Source: Puccinia triticina
Lineage: Eukaryota; Basidiomycota; Pucciniomycetes; Pucciniales; Pucciniaceae
Length of the DNA: 64,000 nucleotides
Assembly (NCBI RefSeq): GCF_026914185.1
Contig: NC_070563.1
Coordinates: 2,232,001-2,296,000 of the forward strand
Direction: 5' to 3'
In this document: in pieces, positions 54,437 to 64,000 of the stretch
Layout of the letters: every line of letters begins with the position of its first letter
How positions within the stretch are numbered: the first letter of the stretch is position 1
The notes under the pieces: generated by a model
Seen by the model: the letters and a program-made list of their open reading frames with translations, nothing else
Database searches by the model: none
Told to the model about the DNA's origin: nothing
Position numbers and translations under genes: made by a program

Positions 54437-56654
54437 CTAGAGGCCAAGCGGCTTCGCCGCTGCAAGGCCCCACTCAGCATCCGCGGGACCCCCCAGGCCA
54501 GCTGACCCCCCGCCCCCCCCTCCCCCCCCGTCACCCCACACCACACCCGGCCTCCCCAACACTCCACGCCCCCCCCCCCCCCCAACCGCGTCGTCCACCC
54601 CACGCGACCGCACGGCCCCGGGCCCCATGGGCCGAGGGGCCCGGCTGGGCAGGGTTCGGGAGGGGCCCTGGGCCAGCTCTCGCTCGATCTCAAGTCCAGC
54701 TCTTGCTTGATATCACGCACTTCCCCTTGGTCTCCCCACGTAGGACGCTATGAGGGCCGTGCGGTCTCCAATTGATTATCAGCCTCAAGGAACCAATCCC
54801 CAGGTCGAACCAGCAAGTGTGAGTCCGAGAACCCTATCTGTGACGGGGGGGTGCTCATTGAGATCCAATAACTTGACTGCACCAAGTTGATCGAAGTGTG
54901 CAGAATTATCTTCCTGCGCCCGCGGGGGCGGCGCGGTTGCGATGGGGTTGGGTGATTGTGGCCTCGTCATGGCCTTGTGTCGCTGCACATTCAGTTTATG
55001 TGCCTGAGTGCGGGTATGCTGGCGCCAATTATTTGCCCCCCTCGCCAAACTGCATAGCTTGCAGTAATAAACACCTTCCGTGTAGGTGAACTCTAAAGGA
55101 GGGGGGCACAATACAATCATCAGTTGAATAGCTCTCAAGTTCACGCAGAGCGGGGGCCGGTGCATCATGCAAACCTGATCCGTCGGGGGGAACCATTGTG
55201 TTTGCGTGGTCAAAAGCGGGGTTTGCATGATTGTTTGAACGGCGGATGTGCTGAATTGTTGTCTTGAGGCGGGGAACCGAGGTAACCGACCCAAATGCAC
55301 TCTTGGGGGCGGGGCAGGGGTGTGACACGACCCTGTGTTGTATGTATGTGCATGTTGCACGTTTGAGGTCGCCGTCGTCTGAAACGATGACGGGTGGTTG
55401 TTGGCAGGCGGATGGGGCATATGAGGAGATCATGCCAATTCCCCCATCATGTCGCCCCTTGACCGGCCAGAGGTCGCAACCCAACGAGCCACCCGGCCTG
55501 ACGCCCCCTCGAGGCGCCCAAGCGGCGACCAGGCCGGCGGGCAACATGCGGACGCCCGCTCGCTGCGGGTCCCAGCCGGCGTCAGGATGAGCTGTGCGAT
55601 CGGCTGCCGACCCCAGTTCGCGGCACAGCCTGACGACAGCTCAACCGTGACGCATGGCTGGCCACCCGGGGAGGCGCCTGGCCCACGCCCTCAGCGGCAC
55701 CTGTCAATATCACGGTCGACCTGACGCCCTCTAGGCTCGGGCGGCCAGCCGTGTATGACGGTGGCGCCAGCGTGACTCATAGTCACGCTGGCGTCCTGTA
55801 ACGCCCACCTGGCGCATGTATGACTCCTGCGTCAGGTGGGCGCAGGAGCTTGTCCCGATTTGCCCGGGTGTGTATTCGGCGTTGTCGTGTGCCGTGCGGG
55901 TTGTTGTGGGGGTTATGTAGTGTCGGCCTGGTGATGTGACTCTGTTGTCAAGGCAGTGGTCGTGTGGCGTAGCGGCCGTTAATACAGTTGCGGTGTGGTA
56001 GCTAGATGCGGCGGGGTTTGGTGTCCGTGGCTTGGGGGGGGTGGGTAGTGTGCCTGGAGGGTATTGAAGGATCGGCGTGGTCTATAAAAGGAGGGGGGGG
56101 GGATGAGGGTAGTTTTCCTCAGGCAACTCACAAGCTGTAATTCCAGCTCGGGGGTCGTCTCACCCCCGTCCGCTGTTGCAATTGTGCAGTCCGGGGGGGA
56201 TACTTGTGGGCCCCCCTTGTGCTTTAGGGCTGGGGGCCTTCCTCCCGACGCTTTTGGCCCTGCTAGACAGGGAAGGGCGGAGGGCCACGATGCGTCAGCT
56301 TGCTGCGCTAGGTGGCTGGGCGTGGGTTTTTTTTTTCCCCTCTGTGACACTTGTAATTTTGTGCGCTTTTTTTGTGTTTTTTTTTTACTGTGGCTGTTGC
56401 GGTTTGGTTGTTGCTTGTTTTTTAGGGGGGAAAACCTCTGAATTTTTTTTTGTAATTTGTCAAGTTGTAGGGGAAACCCTTGAATTTTTTTTCTACGAAC
56501 CTGAGACTTGTATATACTTGGATATATAAACTAGTGCAGACATAGGGAAAAAGGAAACAAGAAGGGGAAAGGAAAGCTTCCTTTTATAGAGAAAAACACG
56601 TCTGAGAGTGGTTTTGTGATGTGTGAAATAATAAACTGTGTGAAATAATAATAA
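54437..56654 (-). mobile_element. Helitron-like element, 3' end at 54437
   Basis: On the minus strand the sequence ends with stem AGCGGC/GCCGCT (54447-54461), a short spacer TTGGCCT, then CTAG followed by T: the hairpin-CTRR-T signature of Helitron 3' ends. The block to about 56.5 kb is much more G/C-rich than its surroundings, with long C and G runs, and codes for a zinc-finger protein. The 5' TC terminus is not identified, so the upper boundary is only an estimate. No Rep or helicase domain is present, so it would be non-autonomous. Confidence 0.5.
54785..55420 (-). CDS. C2H2 (matrin/U1-like) zinc-finger protein in Helitron-like block
   Basis: A 211-codon frame from ATG 55420. The first half is Pro/Thr/His-rich without a known fold. 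Then comes VYYCKLCSLARGANNWRQHT followed by RTQAHKLNVQRH. The C-x2-C-x11-H-x5-H spacing matches U1/matrin-type zinc fingers that bind RNA or DNA. The end is Pro-rich and then has VTDRVLGLTLAGSTWGL. Codons sit in very GC-rich DNA. It is uninterrupted, though whether it is expressed is unknown. Confidence 0.5.
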   Translation of the reverse strand: MPHPPANNHPSSFQTTATSNVQHAHTYNTGSCHTPAPPPRVHLGRLPRFPASRQQFSTSAVQTIMQTPLLTTQTQWFPPTDQVCMMHRPPLCVNLRAIQLMIVLCPPPLEFTYTEGVYYCKLCSLARGANNWRQHTRTQAHKLNVQRHKAMTRPQSPNPIATAPPPRAQEDNSAHFDQLGAVKLLDLNEHPPVTDRVLGLTLAGSTWGLVP

Positions 56655-56680
56655 CTAGAGGCCACGGCGGCTCCGCCGCT
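56655..56680 (-). repeat. Second Helitron-type 3' end
   Basis: On the minus strand, stem CGGCGG/CCGCCG (56665-56678), spacer TGGCCT, CTAG, then T. Spacer and CTAG match the end at 54437, so both belong to one family and orientation. The body of this copy would extend to higher coordinates, but no 5' end is seen. Confidence 0.5.
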
Positions 56681-57642
56681 GTGTGTTTCAACCCAAAGTT
56701 AACCGTACCATTAACAAAGTTAAGCTTTATGCCACACCATGTTCAGGTGAACTATCAAAAGATTCAATGTAACATCTCTAATAACCTCATATCACACAGG
56801 CCAAGACGCTCCCCACCATACCCCTGTTGGGGTCTTACCGTATTGACCTCAGCGTTAACATTTTACAGTTTATAATAGGTCAAATCGCGATGACATTTAA
56901 TTTGTCCGGGGGGACCAAGGGCAGGTCCAATAAATGGACAAATAAATTTACAGGACTTTCCTTATAGCCAAGGCGCATCTGATCAGCTAGGCTAACAGAA
57001 CATTGAATTTAAGCATTGCACTCATGAAAAATTCAGGATAAAAATTGAACAAGCCCACAACCTCAGGCCTTATCATCAATACAGTCAACATCCCCACTAA
57101 CACTTCACTACATGGTCAGACTTCCTCAAAAAAAAATTACTCGATCAAATCAAGTATTTTAGTCGAGTTGTAAAGGCCCAAGGAGTGATCTTGTTACCAA
57201 AGAGAGCTATTCATCTAACCACGGGCTAATCCCAAGCGCTAATCACTATTGGAGGCGCCGGCGACGCGGCCTGAATGAACCTAATTGCAACTTCAAGATC
57301 AATCGCAAACCACCATTAATCTTCACCCGTAGAAGGTCATCTCACCTTAACAATACACCGCCGCGTCCAATGATCAACACCAACCAGAAAGCCCAAAAAC
57401 CACGCTCAATACCCTAAGAGACTTGAGTTCAAGCCTATCGTTGTAGCTAGGGTTGGAGAAATGACGAAGTTTACATGGACCCGCTTAAAGTTGACCTATA
57501 CATTGTATCAGTTCCTATCAACTCGGCCTCAATATCGGAAACTACACACCTCGTGAACTGCTATAATTGAATATTCCGGCCCCAGACCAGGGTGATTGCT
57601 TAATGACATTGAGAGTTCTACGATCGTCCCAACGGCGTTTAC
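56681..57642. other. Unassigned intergenic DNA
   Basis: No gene or clear repeat recognised. It may hold the body of the second Helitron-like copy. Confidence 0.35.
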
Positions 57643-58475
57643 TGTTAGGTGCTTAATAAAAGTTTTAGGACGACTGAAAGTTATTCATTTCTGATTAGAT
57701 AATCTGTTACAAATAATCTAGAGAGAGAAAGAATAGCAAGTGTGATCTGGGAGGTGAAGATGCACCTGAAAGCAGAACGAGATGTGCCTGCTTCTGGTAG
57801 ATGAGGAGAGCCAAGACTTGGAATGGTCTTAGACAATAGGCTTGGGGACTGTGATGATCTTTGCACCTAACGGCGGCAGGCTTCTCGTTAGCTTTGTCTA
57901 CTTCTTTCTTCTCTGACTTGTTCTTTCTTTGACTTACAAGTACAACACCGTTCTATCGGAGTAGTCCCGTTTTGTCTTGCCGGAACAAGTCCGTTATACA
58001 TATCTTGGTCTGCTTAGCGAACGTGATACGTTTGCATCAGCTGAGTATGTCTGTTTCTTTACCCATTGAGGGCTGGTGAGGGGCTTACGGATGGTTGGTC
58101 CTTCCGAAGCGGCTTCTGAGATTCTGTTGAGCAGATCTTGCTGGGTTTGGGATCCGAGTCGTTCTGTGAGTGTTCTGTATAAGAACGGGAGTAAGATCAG
58201 CTTTGTTTAAAGTCTGCTTACGTCCAATCTCGGGTACGTACAAGGTTCTGGGGTTTTGGCTGTTCTTTTGCTTGGCGTTGACCAGTAAGGTTCTAGCTTG
58301 TGCTTCCGCGGCTGTGATCGTCAGAGCGATACTTTCAGCTTAGGGTTCTGGGTCTGGGGGTCTGGACTGCGAAAGGGGGCTTACCTTTCATTGCAGCTGT
58401 GTCTGTGGTTCTGGTTGACCGCGCAAGCTTCCTTGACGGTTGCTGCGGGTGCGGGTCTGGAGCCGTATTCCTACA
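57643..58475 (-). repeat. 3' LTR of Copia-2
   Basis: 833 bp with TGTTAGG at 57643 and CCTACA at 58475; read on the minus strand it starts TGTAGGAATACGG right after GTGAGGC. Left flank is TTTAC, the predicted target duplication. Without the other LTR the limits are inferred from TG/CA ends and distance to pol. Confidence 0.7.
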
Positions 58476-61452
58476 GCCTCACATGCTTTGAGTCTTGCGA
58501 TTCAAAGCAGCTTCGGAGATTTGGATTACTCCTAGTTGCAGGAGGGATCTCCGGATGACTGAGCGGCCAAGCGCCTTGGTGAGAAAATTGGCGGTGTTGG
58601 CGTTGGATTTGATGTATTGCAGCTTGATGAGGTGGTGGATTATCAGCTCCCTGACGAAGTGCAGCCTGATGTCCATGTGCTTTGTCCTGAAGCTATTTTG
58701 GGACGTCTCGCTGTTGGCCAGGTCAATGGCCCCTTTGTTGTCGACGCAGACTTCGATGTGTTCAACTGCTTTCTGGATTTGGAGCTCCTTGATCAAAGTT
58801 GCAAGCCACGCGAGGTCTCTTCCTAGATCCGACAGCACTTTGTACTCGGCCTCAGCGGTCGAGAGCGAGACAGTGGTCTGTTTGGACGATTTCCAATTGA
58901 TGAGGTGAGATCCGACTGTGACGGCAAAGCCGGTGGTGGAGCGGCGCGTGTCAAGGCAATTGCCCCAGTCCGCGTCTGAGTACGCTTGGAGTTGAAATGT
59001 GTCAGAGCGATTGAACGTGAGACCGACGTGCCGTGTTCCTGAGAGGTATCGGAAGACTTGTACGGCGGCTTGATGATGTTTTATACCTGGATTCTCTAGG
59101 TATTGTGATAGTTGGCTTACCGCGAACGAGATGTCAGGTCTTGTGAGGATACTGAGGTAGTTAAGTGAGCCAACAAGTGCTCGGTAATTAACGTCTAGTT
59201 TCTTGAGAGCGTCGATTTCAGGTTGAGATGCTTTCTTGAGGCGGTCACGAGGATTTAGAGGGCACGAGGCTGGATGTTCCTTGTCTAGGCCAAACTCGAC
59301 CAGCTTGCGTTCGACATACTGTGTCTGATTGATCTGGAGGCCCGTTTTGAACCTTTCAATGTTCATGCCAAGTAGAAATTCGGCCTCGCCCGGATATTTG
59401 ATGTCAAATTCTTGCTCCATCTCCTGCCGGAAGATCTCTGAGTTTTGGCTGATTATGACTATGTCGTCCATGTGGGCGAAAAGACATGTTGCTGGTCTCC
59501 CCTTGCCTTCGCCGCGCCAGAATACGCATGGGTTGGAGACAGCGATTTGGAAACCGAGAGACCTGAGGTAAGCGGTTAGCCGTTTGTACCAGACTAGTGG
59601 CGCTTGACGCAATCCGTAGATAGCTTTCTTGAGTTGGAGGACTGAGTTGGGCAGACAATCATACCCCTGTGGTGGCAGGAGCGTGACGGTATCTTCTAGT
59701 GGGCAGGTCAGGAAGGCGCTTCGAACGTCTAGTTGGTGAACTTTGAGATTGTTGTTCACGGCAAACGAAATAAGGAGTCGCAGGGATGCTGCCTTGCCGG
59801 TGGGCGTGTAGATGGCGAGGAAATTCCTGCCGTAGACCTGACGAAAGCCCTGGGCGCATATCCTAGCTTTAAACTCAATGACCTCGTTGGCCGGTCCGAG
59901 TTTCTGCCTGTGTGCCCATGTCGAAGGTATAGGTTTGTCTTCATTTGTCCTTGCCCAGACAATCCAAACCTCATGCTTGAGCATGTTGGCTATTTCCTTG
60001 AGCTCTGTCTGGATCCAGCTTTCATGGTCCTTGCCGCTGATGGCCTGTCAATGGGTTTTTGGGTCCAGTTCGATCTCGACTAGAAGCGCATGCCGAGCAC
60101 GCTTGCCTTGCACGATGTTGCTGGGGTCTATGCTGCTTTTGATTTCATTGGCAAGCGGCGCGGTGGTCCAGGCATGTCTTTTGCCGCAGGGGATGACGTG
60201 AGGGATGGCAGCTGGAGGCGTTGTCGACGTAGTTGGAGGTTGCGTGCTGTTGGTATCTGGGGGTGCGGAGCTGGACGCACTGAGATCATGGATGATGTCG
60301 CTCATCTCCTGCTCTTCGTCATTGAGCTCCTGGGTTGCTTGTGCAGTATCTTCAAGGTCTTCCTCCTCGGCGAACGGGAGAAGTTCGTCAGCCCGGAAAC
60401 TGGGCAGCTTGTTGTGGCCTATAACCGTGTGGCTTTTGTTGAGAGCCGGGCATTCTGGGAATACGGTCTCGTCAAAATGTACATGCTTTGCGGTGATGAC
60501 CGCTTTGTCTTCCAGGCGGTAGATCCTGTAGGACGAGTAGTCGTTCTCGTAGCCGAGCAAGACTCCCTCCCAGGAAATGGCGGAAAACTTCGTTTCACAT
60601 TTTGGCTTTGGCTTGACGACCCAGACTCTGCAACCGAACGGTCGAAAGAAATGGATGTTCGGCTTTGTTTTGAACATCAGCTCCAGTGGGGAGCTTTTAG
60701 TCTTTGATAGCGAGGGAAGGCAGTTGGTGGTGGCCGTCGCCGCTTGGACTGCCTCAGCCCACCATTCGGGAGCGAGATTGGCCTGCATCATGAGGCAGCG
60801 GGTCATGTCAATGACCGTGCGGTTAGCCCTCTCGGCTATACCGTTGTTCTGGGGGGTGTATGCTGGGGCAACGTTGTGTTGGATGCCCTGGCTGCAAAGG
60901 TGTTCATGCAACGTACCGTTGACGAACTCCCCGCCGCCGTCCGTGATCAGTTTGTTGAGCTGATGTCCGGTTTGCTTCTCGAAGAACACGCGGTAATCCT
61001 GGATTGCTTGAGTCACTTGGCTCTTCTCCTTCCAGATTGTCGTGTGTATGAGTCCGGTGTATTGATTGACAAGCGTGAGGAAGTACCTGGCGCCGCCATT
61101 CGTTGGAGGCGAGATGGGTCCTACAAGATTGCCGTGTACAACGCTAAGAGGGGCTGTAGCCTCTTTGAAGGTACCGTTGCAGGGGACTTGGGTGAGCTTC
61201 CCTTGCATGCATGCAGTGCACAAGTGGGATTTAGTGAGAAAGAGCTTGTCCGGGACGGCTTGAGCGATCCGACCGGAGCTAGCGTGGCCGAGGCGGTTAT
61301 GCCACTTCTGGTGATCTGACAGGGTTGACGCTGGAACAGTATGTAGGTTTACCGGAGAGGTTTTGACTGGGGTGACTCTGACGATTTCAAGTAGATCATT
61401 CGAGATGTTGACCTGGAACGATGGCAGGTGATTGAGCTTAGCCATAAAGTTT

Positions 61453-61800
61453 GGGTCAGCCTAAATGCACTCCAAACTTTTACTTCATGCACTCCAAATT
61501 TTTGGCTTTGGGGGGCCAGCACTCCAAAAAAGTTGGAGTGCCTTAATTTTGTACTCCCAAAACATGGAGTCCCCAGATGGGCACTCCATGTTTATTGGAG
61601 TACACAACTGGGTACTCCAAAATTGACCAAAATAGGGGAGTGCAGCTAGATGCACTCCAAAAAAATGGAGTGCAAGCCCAAGCACTCCACCTTTTCAGTG
61701 GAGGATTTTGGCTTTGCACTCCAGCTGGCAAATACCAAATGGAGTGCATTGGGGTGCACTCCAATGTCTCCTTTTTTTTGGAGTGCCCACAATCACACCT
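61453..61800. repeat. Left subterminal TGCACTCCA repeats
   Basis: GCACTCCA and its complement TGGAGTGC recur in both orientations, often as short stem pairs such as GCACTCCAAAAAAGTTGGAG. The mirrored region at 63500-63816 is the same. They are likely transposase-binding or foldback sites. Confidence 0.75.
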
Positions 61801-63460
61801 CTCGATGACCGGTCTGGACCGGTCATCAAGGGGCACACGACCGGTCATCCAGAGGACTCATACCTCTTGATGACCAGCGCGGACCGGTCATCAGGCACAC
61901 CTCTCGATGACCGGTGTGTACCGGTCATCGAGGGGAGGTGCTACTCTCGATGACCGGTCTTTACCGGTCATCAAGGGGACTCCCTCCCACCTCTCAATGA
62001 CCGGCGCGGACCGGTCATCAGTCACACCTCCCGATGACCGGTCACCACCGGTCATCGAGAGGACTCACACCCCTCGATGACCGGTCACCACCGGTCATCG
62101 AGAGGACTCACACCCCTCGATGACCGGTCACCACCGGTCATCGAGAGGACTCACACCCCTCGATGACCGGTCAGACTGGTCATCGAGGGGACTCACACCT
62201 CTCAATGACCGGTCAGACCGGTCATCGAGGGGACTCACACCTCTCAATGACCGGTCAGACCGGTCATCGAGGGGACTCACACCTCTCAATGACCGGTCAG
62301 ACCGGTCATCGAGGGGACTCACACCTCTCGATGACCGGTCAGACCGGTCATTGAGGGGACTCACACCTCTCGATGACCGGTCAGACCGGTCATTGAGGGG
62401 ACTCACACCTCTCAATGACCGGTCATCACCGGTCATCGAGGTGAGTCACATTTCTTGATGACCGGTCAGACCGGTCATCGAGGGTAATAACACCTCTTGA
62501 TGACCGGTGTGTACCAGTCATCGAGGGGAGGTGCTACTCTTGATGACCGGTCGGTCTGACCGGTCATCGAGAGGAGATGTTACTCCTCTTGACGAACGGC
62601 ACAGACCGGTCATCAAGAGGAGATGTTACTCCTCTCGATGAACGGCACAGACCGGTCATCAAGAGATGTGACTCACCTCAATGACCGGTCATCACCGGTT
62701 ATCAAGAGGTGTGAGATGGTGTGAGTCCTCTCGATGACCGGTGGTGACCGGTCATCAAGAGGTGTGAGCCCTCTTCATGACCGGTGATGACCGGTCATCG
62801 AGAGGAGGTGCTACTCTCGATGACCGGTCGGTCTAACCGGTCATCGAGAGGTGTGAGAGGACTCACACCATCTCACACCTCTCGATGACCGGTCTGACCG
62901 GTCATTGAGGAATGTGACTCACCTCGATGACCGGTCATCACCGGTCATCGAGAGGTGTTATTACCCTTGATGACCGGTCTGACCGGTCATCGAGAGATGG
63001 GACTCACCTCGATGGCCGGTGATGACTGGTCATCGAGAGGTGTTGTTACCCTCGATGACCGGACTGACCAATCATCGAGAGGTGTGAGCCCTCTCCATGA
63101 CCGGTGATGACCGGTCATCAAGAGGAGGTGTTATTAGCCTCGATGACCGGTGGTGACCAATCATCAAGGTGTGAGTCCCCTCGATGACCGGTCATCGGGA
63201 GGTGTGACCGGTCCGCGCCGGTCATCGAGAGGTGTGAGTCCCCTCGGTGACCGGCACAGACCGGTCATCGAGAGGAGATGTTACTCCCCTGGATGACCGG
63301 CACAGACCGGTCATTGAGAGGAGATGTTACTCCCCTCGATGACCGGCACAGACCGGTCATCGAGAGGTGTGATTTCCCTCAATGACCGGCGGTCCGGTAC
63401 AGACCGGTCATTGAGAGGAGATGTTCATCCGCTCAATGCCGGTCTGTACCGGTCATGGAT
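61797..63460. repeat. Array of palindromic GATGACCGGT units
   Basis: Dozens of copies of a quasi-palindrome, TCGATGACCGGT, 2-7 bases, then ACCGGTCATCGA, separated by GAGGACTCACACC-type spacers. From 62221 to 62400 the period is exactly 42 bp. Spacer orientation flips near 62850-62869 (GGTGTGAG, AGGA, CTCACACC), so the array as a whole is an inverted pair. Units vary by single substitutions (CGATG/CAATG/TGATG). Confidence 0.9.
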
Positions 63461-64000
63461 ATCAGGAGGATCAAGTGGGGTGTGTTTGTACATAGCCCGG
63501 TTGAAGTTGTAGGCACTCCAGCTCTGGCTGGAGTGCACAGTACTGCACTCCCCTTTTGAGGAGGAGAAATATCAGGAATGGAGTGCTAGGGGGATGCACT
63601 CCATTCTGATGGAGTGAGACTCATGGGCACTCATTACATTTCCTGGCCACTGGAGTTCTTTGTGGTGCACTCCAAAGATTCTTGAGTCCCCAGTTCTGCA
63701 CTCCAATCAAGTTGGAGTACTCTAGTCTGTACTCCAACAATCATTGGAGTGCACACTCCATACACTCACTTTTGGAGTGCTTTTGGGATTTTTTTGGAGT
63801 GCATTTAGGCTGACCTTAAAGTTTCCGGCTTCCTTGTAGATGGAGGCCTTTGTCCCCATCAGCTGCATCATAGATATGAGATTTCTGGAGAGGTTAGGGA
63901 CAAATAGCGCCTCATTGAGAGTGACTGTCTGGCCCGTCTGCAGAAGTAGCTGTGCGGTGCCTCGCGCCACAGCGGTTAACTCAGATTTGCCGCTTCCGGT

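Larger units (their letters stand above)
61453..63816. mobile_element. Non-autonomous TIR transposon built from palindromic repeats
   Basis: The ends are inverted: GGTCAGCCTAAATGCACTCC occurs from 61454 and its exact complement ends at 63815. An 8-bp duplication TAAAGTTT lies at 61445-61452 and 63817-63824. The Copia-2 reading frame is perfectly restored without it, proving the limits. About 340 bp at each end carry many copies of TGCACTCCA and its complement. The centre is an array of GATGACCGGT palindromes. There is no transposase or other coding region. The 8-bp target suggests hAT or another 8-bp superfamily, but the TIR sequence is not one I recognise. Confidence 0.85.
57643..64000 (-). 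mobile_element. Ty1/copia retrotransposon (Copia-2), 3' part
   Basis: The minus-strand pol gene runs from the window edge to the stop at 58479. It is followed by a purine tract and an LTR at 58475-57643. It is interrupted by a terminal-inverted-repeat element at 61453-63816. The 5' LTR, gag and start of protease lie beyond the window. Related to Copia-1 in every domain but clearly a different lineage (LTRs unalike). Confidence 0.92.
58479..64000 (-). pseudogene. Copia-2 polyprotein (late protease to RNase H), split and with one stop
   Basis: Coding pieces are 64000-63825 (GTAQLLLQTGQTVTLNEALF, just after the protease) and 61444-58479. They join exactly as GNF-MAKLNH once the inserted element and one copy of its 8-bp duplication are ignored. 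The integrase zinc finger is WHNRLGHAS...CTACMQGK. The core has VVHGNLVGP, where an Asp would normally follow HA/HG and Asn is present, then ITDGGGEF and NGIAERANRT. A TGA at 60048-60050 (possibly from CGA) falls before RT. RT has LDVRSAFL and AHMDDIVII. RNase H has YSDADWGNC and STAEAEY. It ends NRKTQSM. Confidence 0.88.

Noticed and set aside
61797..63460. CRISPR-like array (regular repeats with spacers)
   Set aside because: Spacers are themselves repeated and the unit is palindromic inside a eukaryotic TIR element; no cas genes.
1..64000. tRNA and rRNA genes
   Set aside because: None was recognised by eye; a dedicated tRNA scan would be needed to exclude a short gene.

Overview
The window looks like a transposon-crowded stretch of a basidiomycete genome, most likely a rust fungus (Pucciniales). 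The evidence is mostly indirect. Two well-preserved host genes, PRM1 and COQ6, have many GT-AG introns of 59-107 nt. The Ty3 reverse transcriptase has the FVDD active-site variant and flanking motifs that I associate with basidiomycete Ty3 lineages. Many LTR, hAT, Harbinger and Helitron-like elements are packed between sparse genes. The genus is an inference.

1-22 kb is a nested retrotransposon stack that can be taken apart base by base from its target-site duplications (TSDs). A short gag-only LTR element (LTRs 340 bp, TSD ACCGC, 1070-21765) was hit between gag and its 3' LTR by a Ty1/copia element (LTRs 780 bp, TSD CTTCC, 3913-21397). That Copia element was hit twice in its reverse-transcriptase region by members of one Ty3/gypsy family: a full-length copy (LTRs 960 bp, 7566-18232) and a 940-bp solo LTR (18480-19419). 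The full-length Gypsy carries a CpG-rich block between pol and its 3' LTR. An antisense gene with three phase-compatible introns (14518-15286) begins in this block.

22-38 kb holds an unrecognised gene with a C-terminal membrane region, a complete but decayed hAT transposon (24084-28022, 8-bp TSD), a TA-flanked MITE beside a three-exon gene for a small secreted protein (29997-30599), a P-loop NTPase gene with a frameshift (31520-34520), and a disordered Ser/Pro-rich protein gene. 38.5-42.3 kb is a decayed MFS transporter gene on the minus strand, interrupted by a PIF/Harbinger deletion derivative (40371-41272). 43.8-46.4 kb is PRM1 (cell fusion, plus strand) and 48.0-50.2 kb is COQ6 (ubiquinone synthesis, minus strand); both assemble into complete reading frames.

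50.8-57.6 kb is a repeat graveyard: a MITE, an LTR-like segment, a reverse-oriented Gypsy remnant and a GC-rich block bounded by Helitron-type hairpin-CTAG ends that encodes a C2H2 zinc-finger protein. 57.6-64 kb is a second Copia element on the minus strand. It is split by a 2,364-bp terminal-inverted-repeat element (61453-63816, 8-bp TSD) whose core is an array of palindromic GATGACCGGT...ACCGGTCATC units. That element and the antisense cargo gene of the Gypsy are the most unusual things here.
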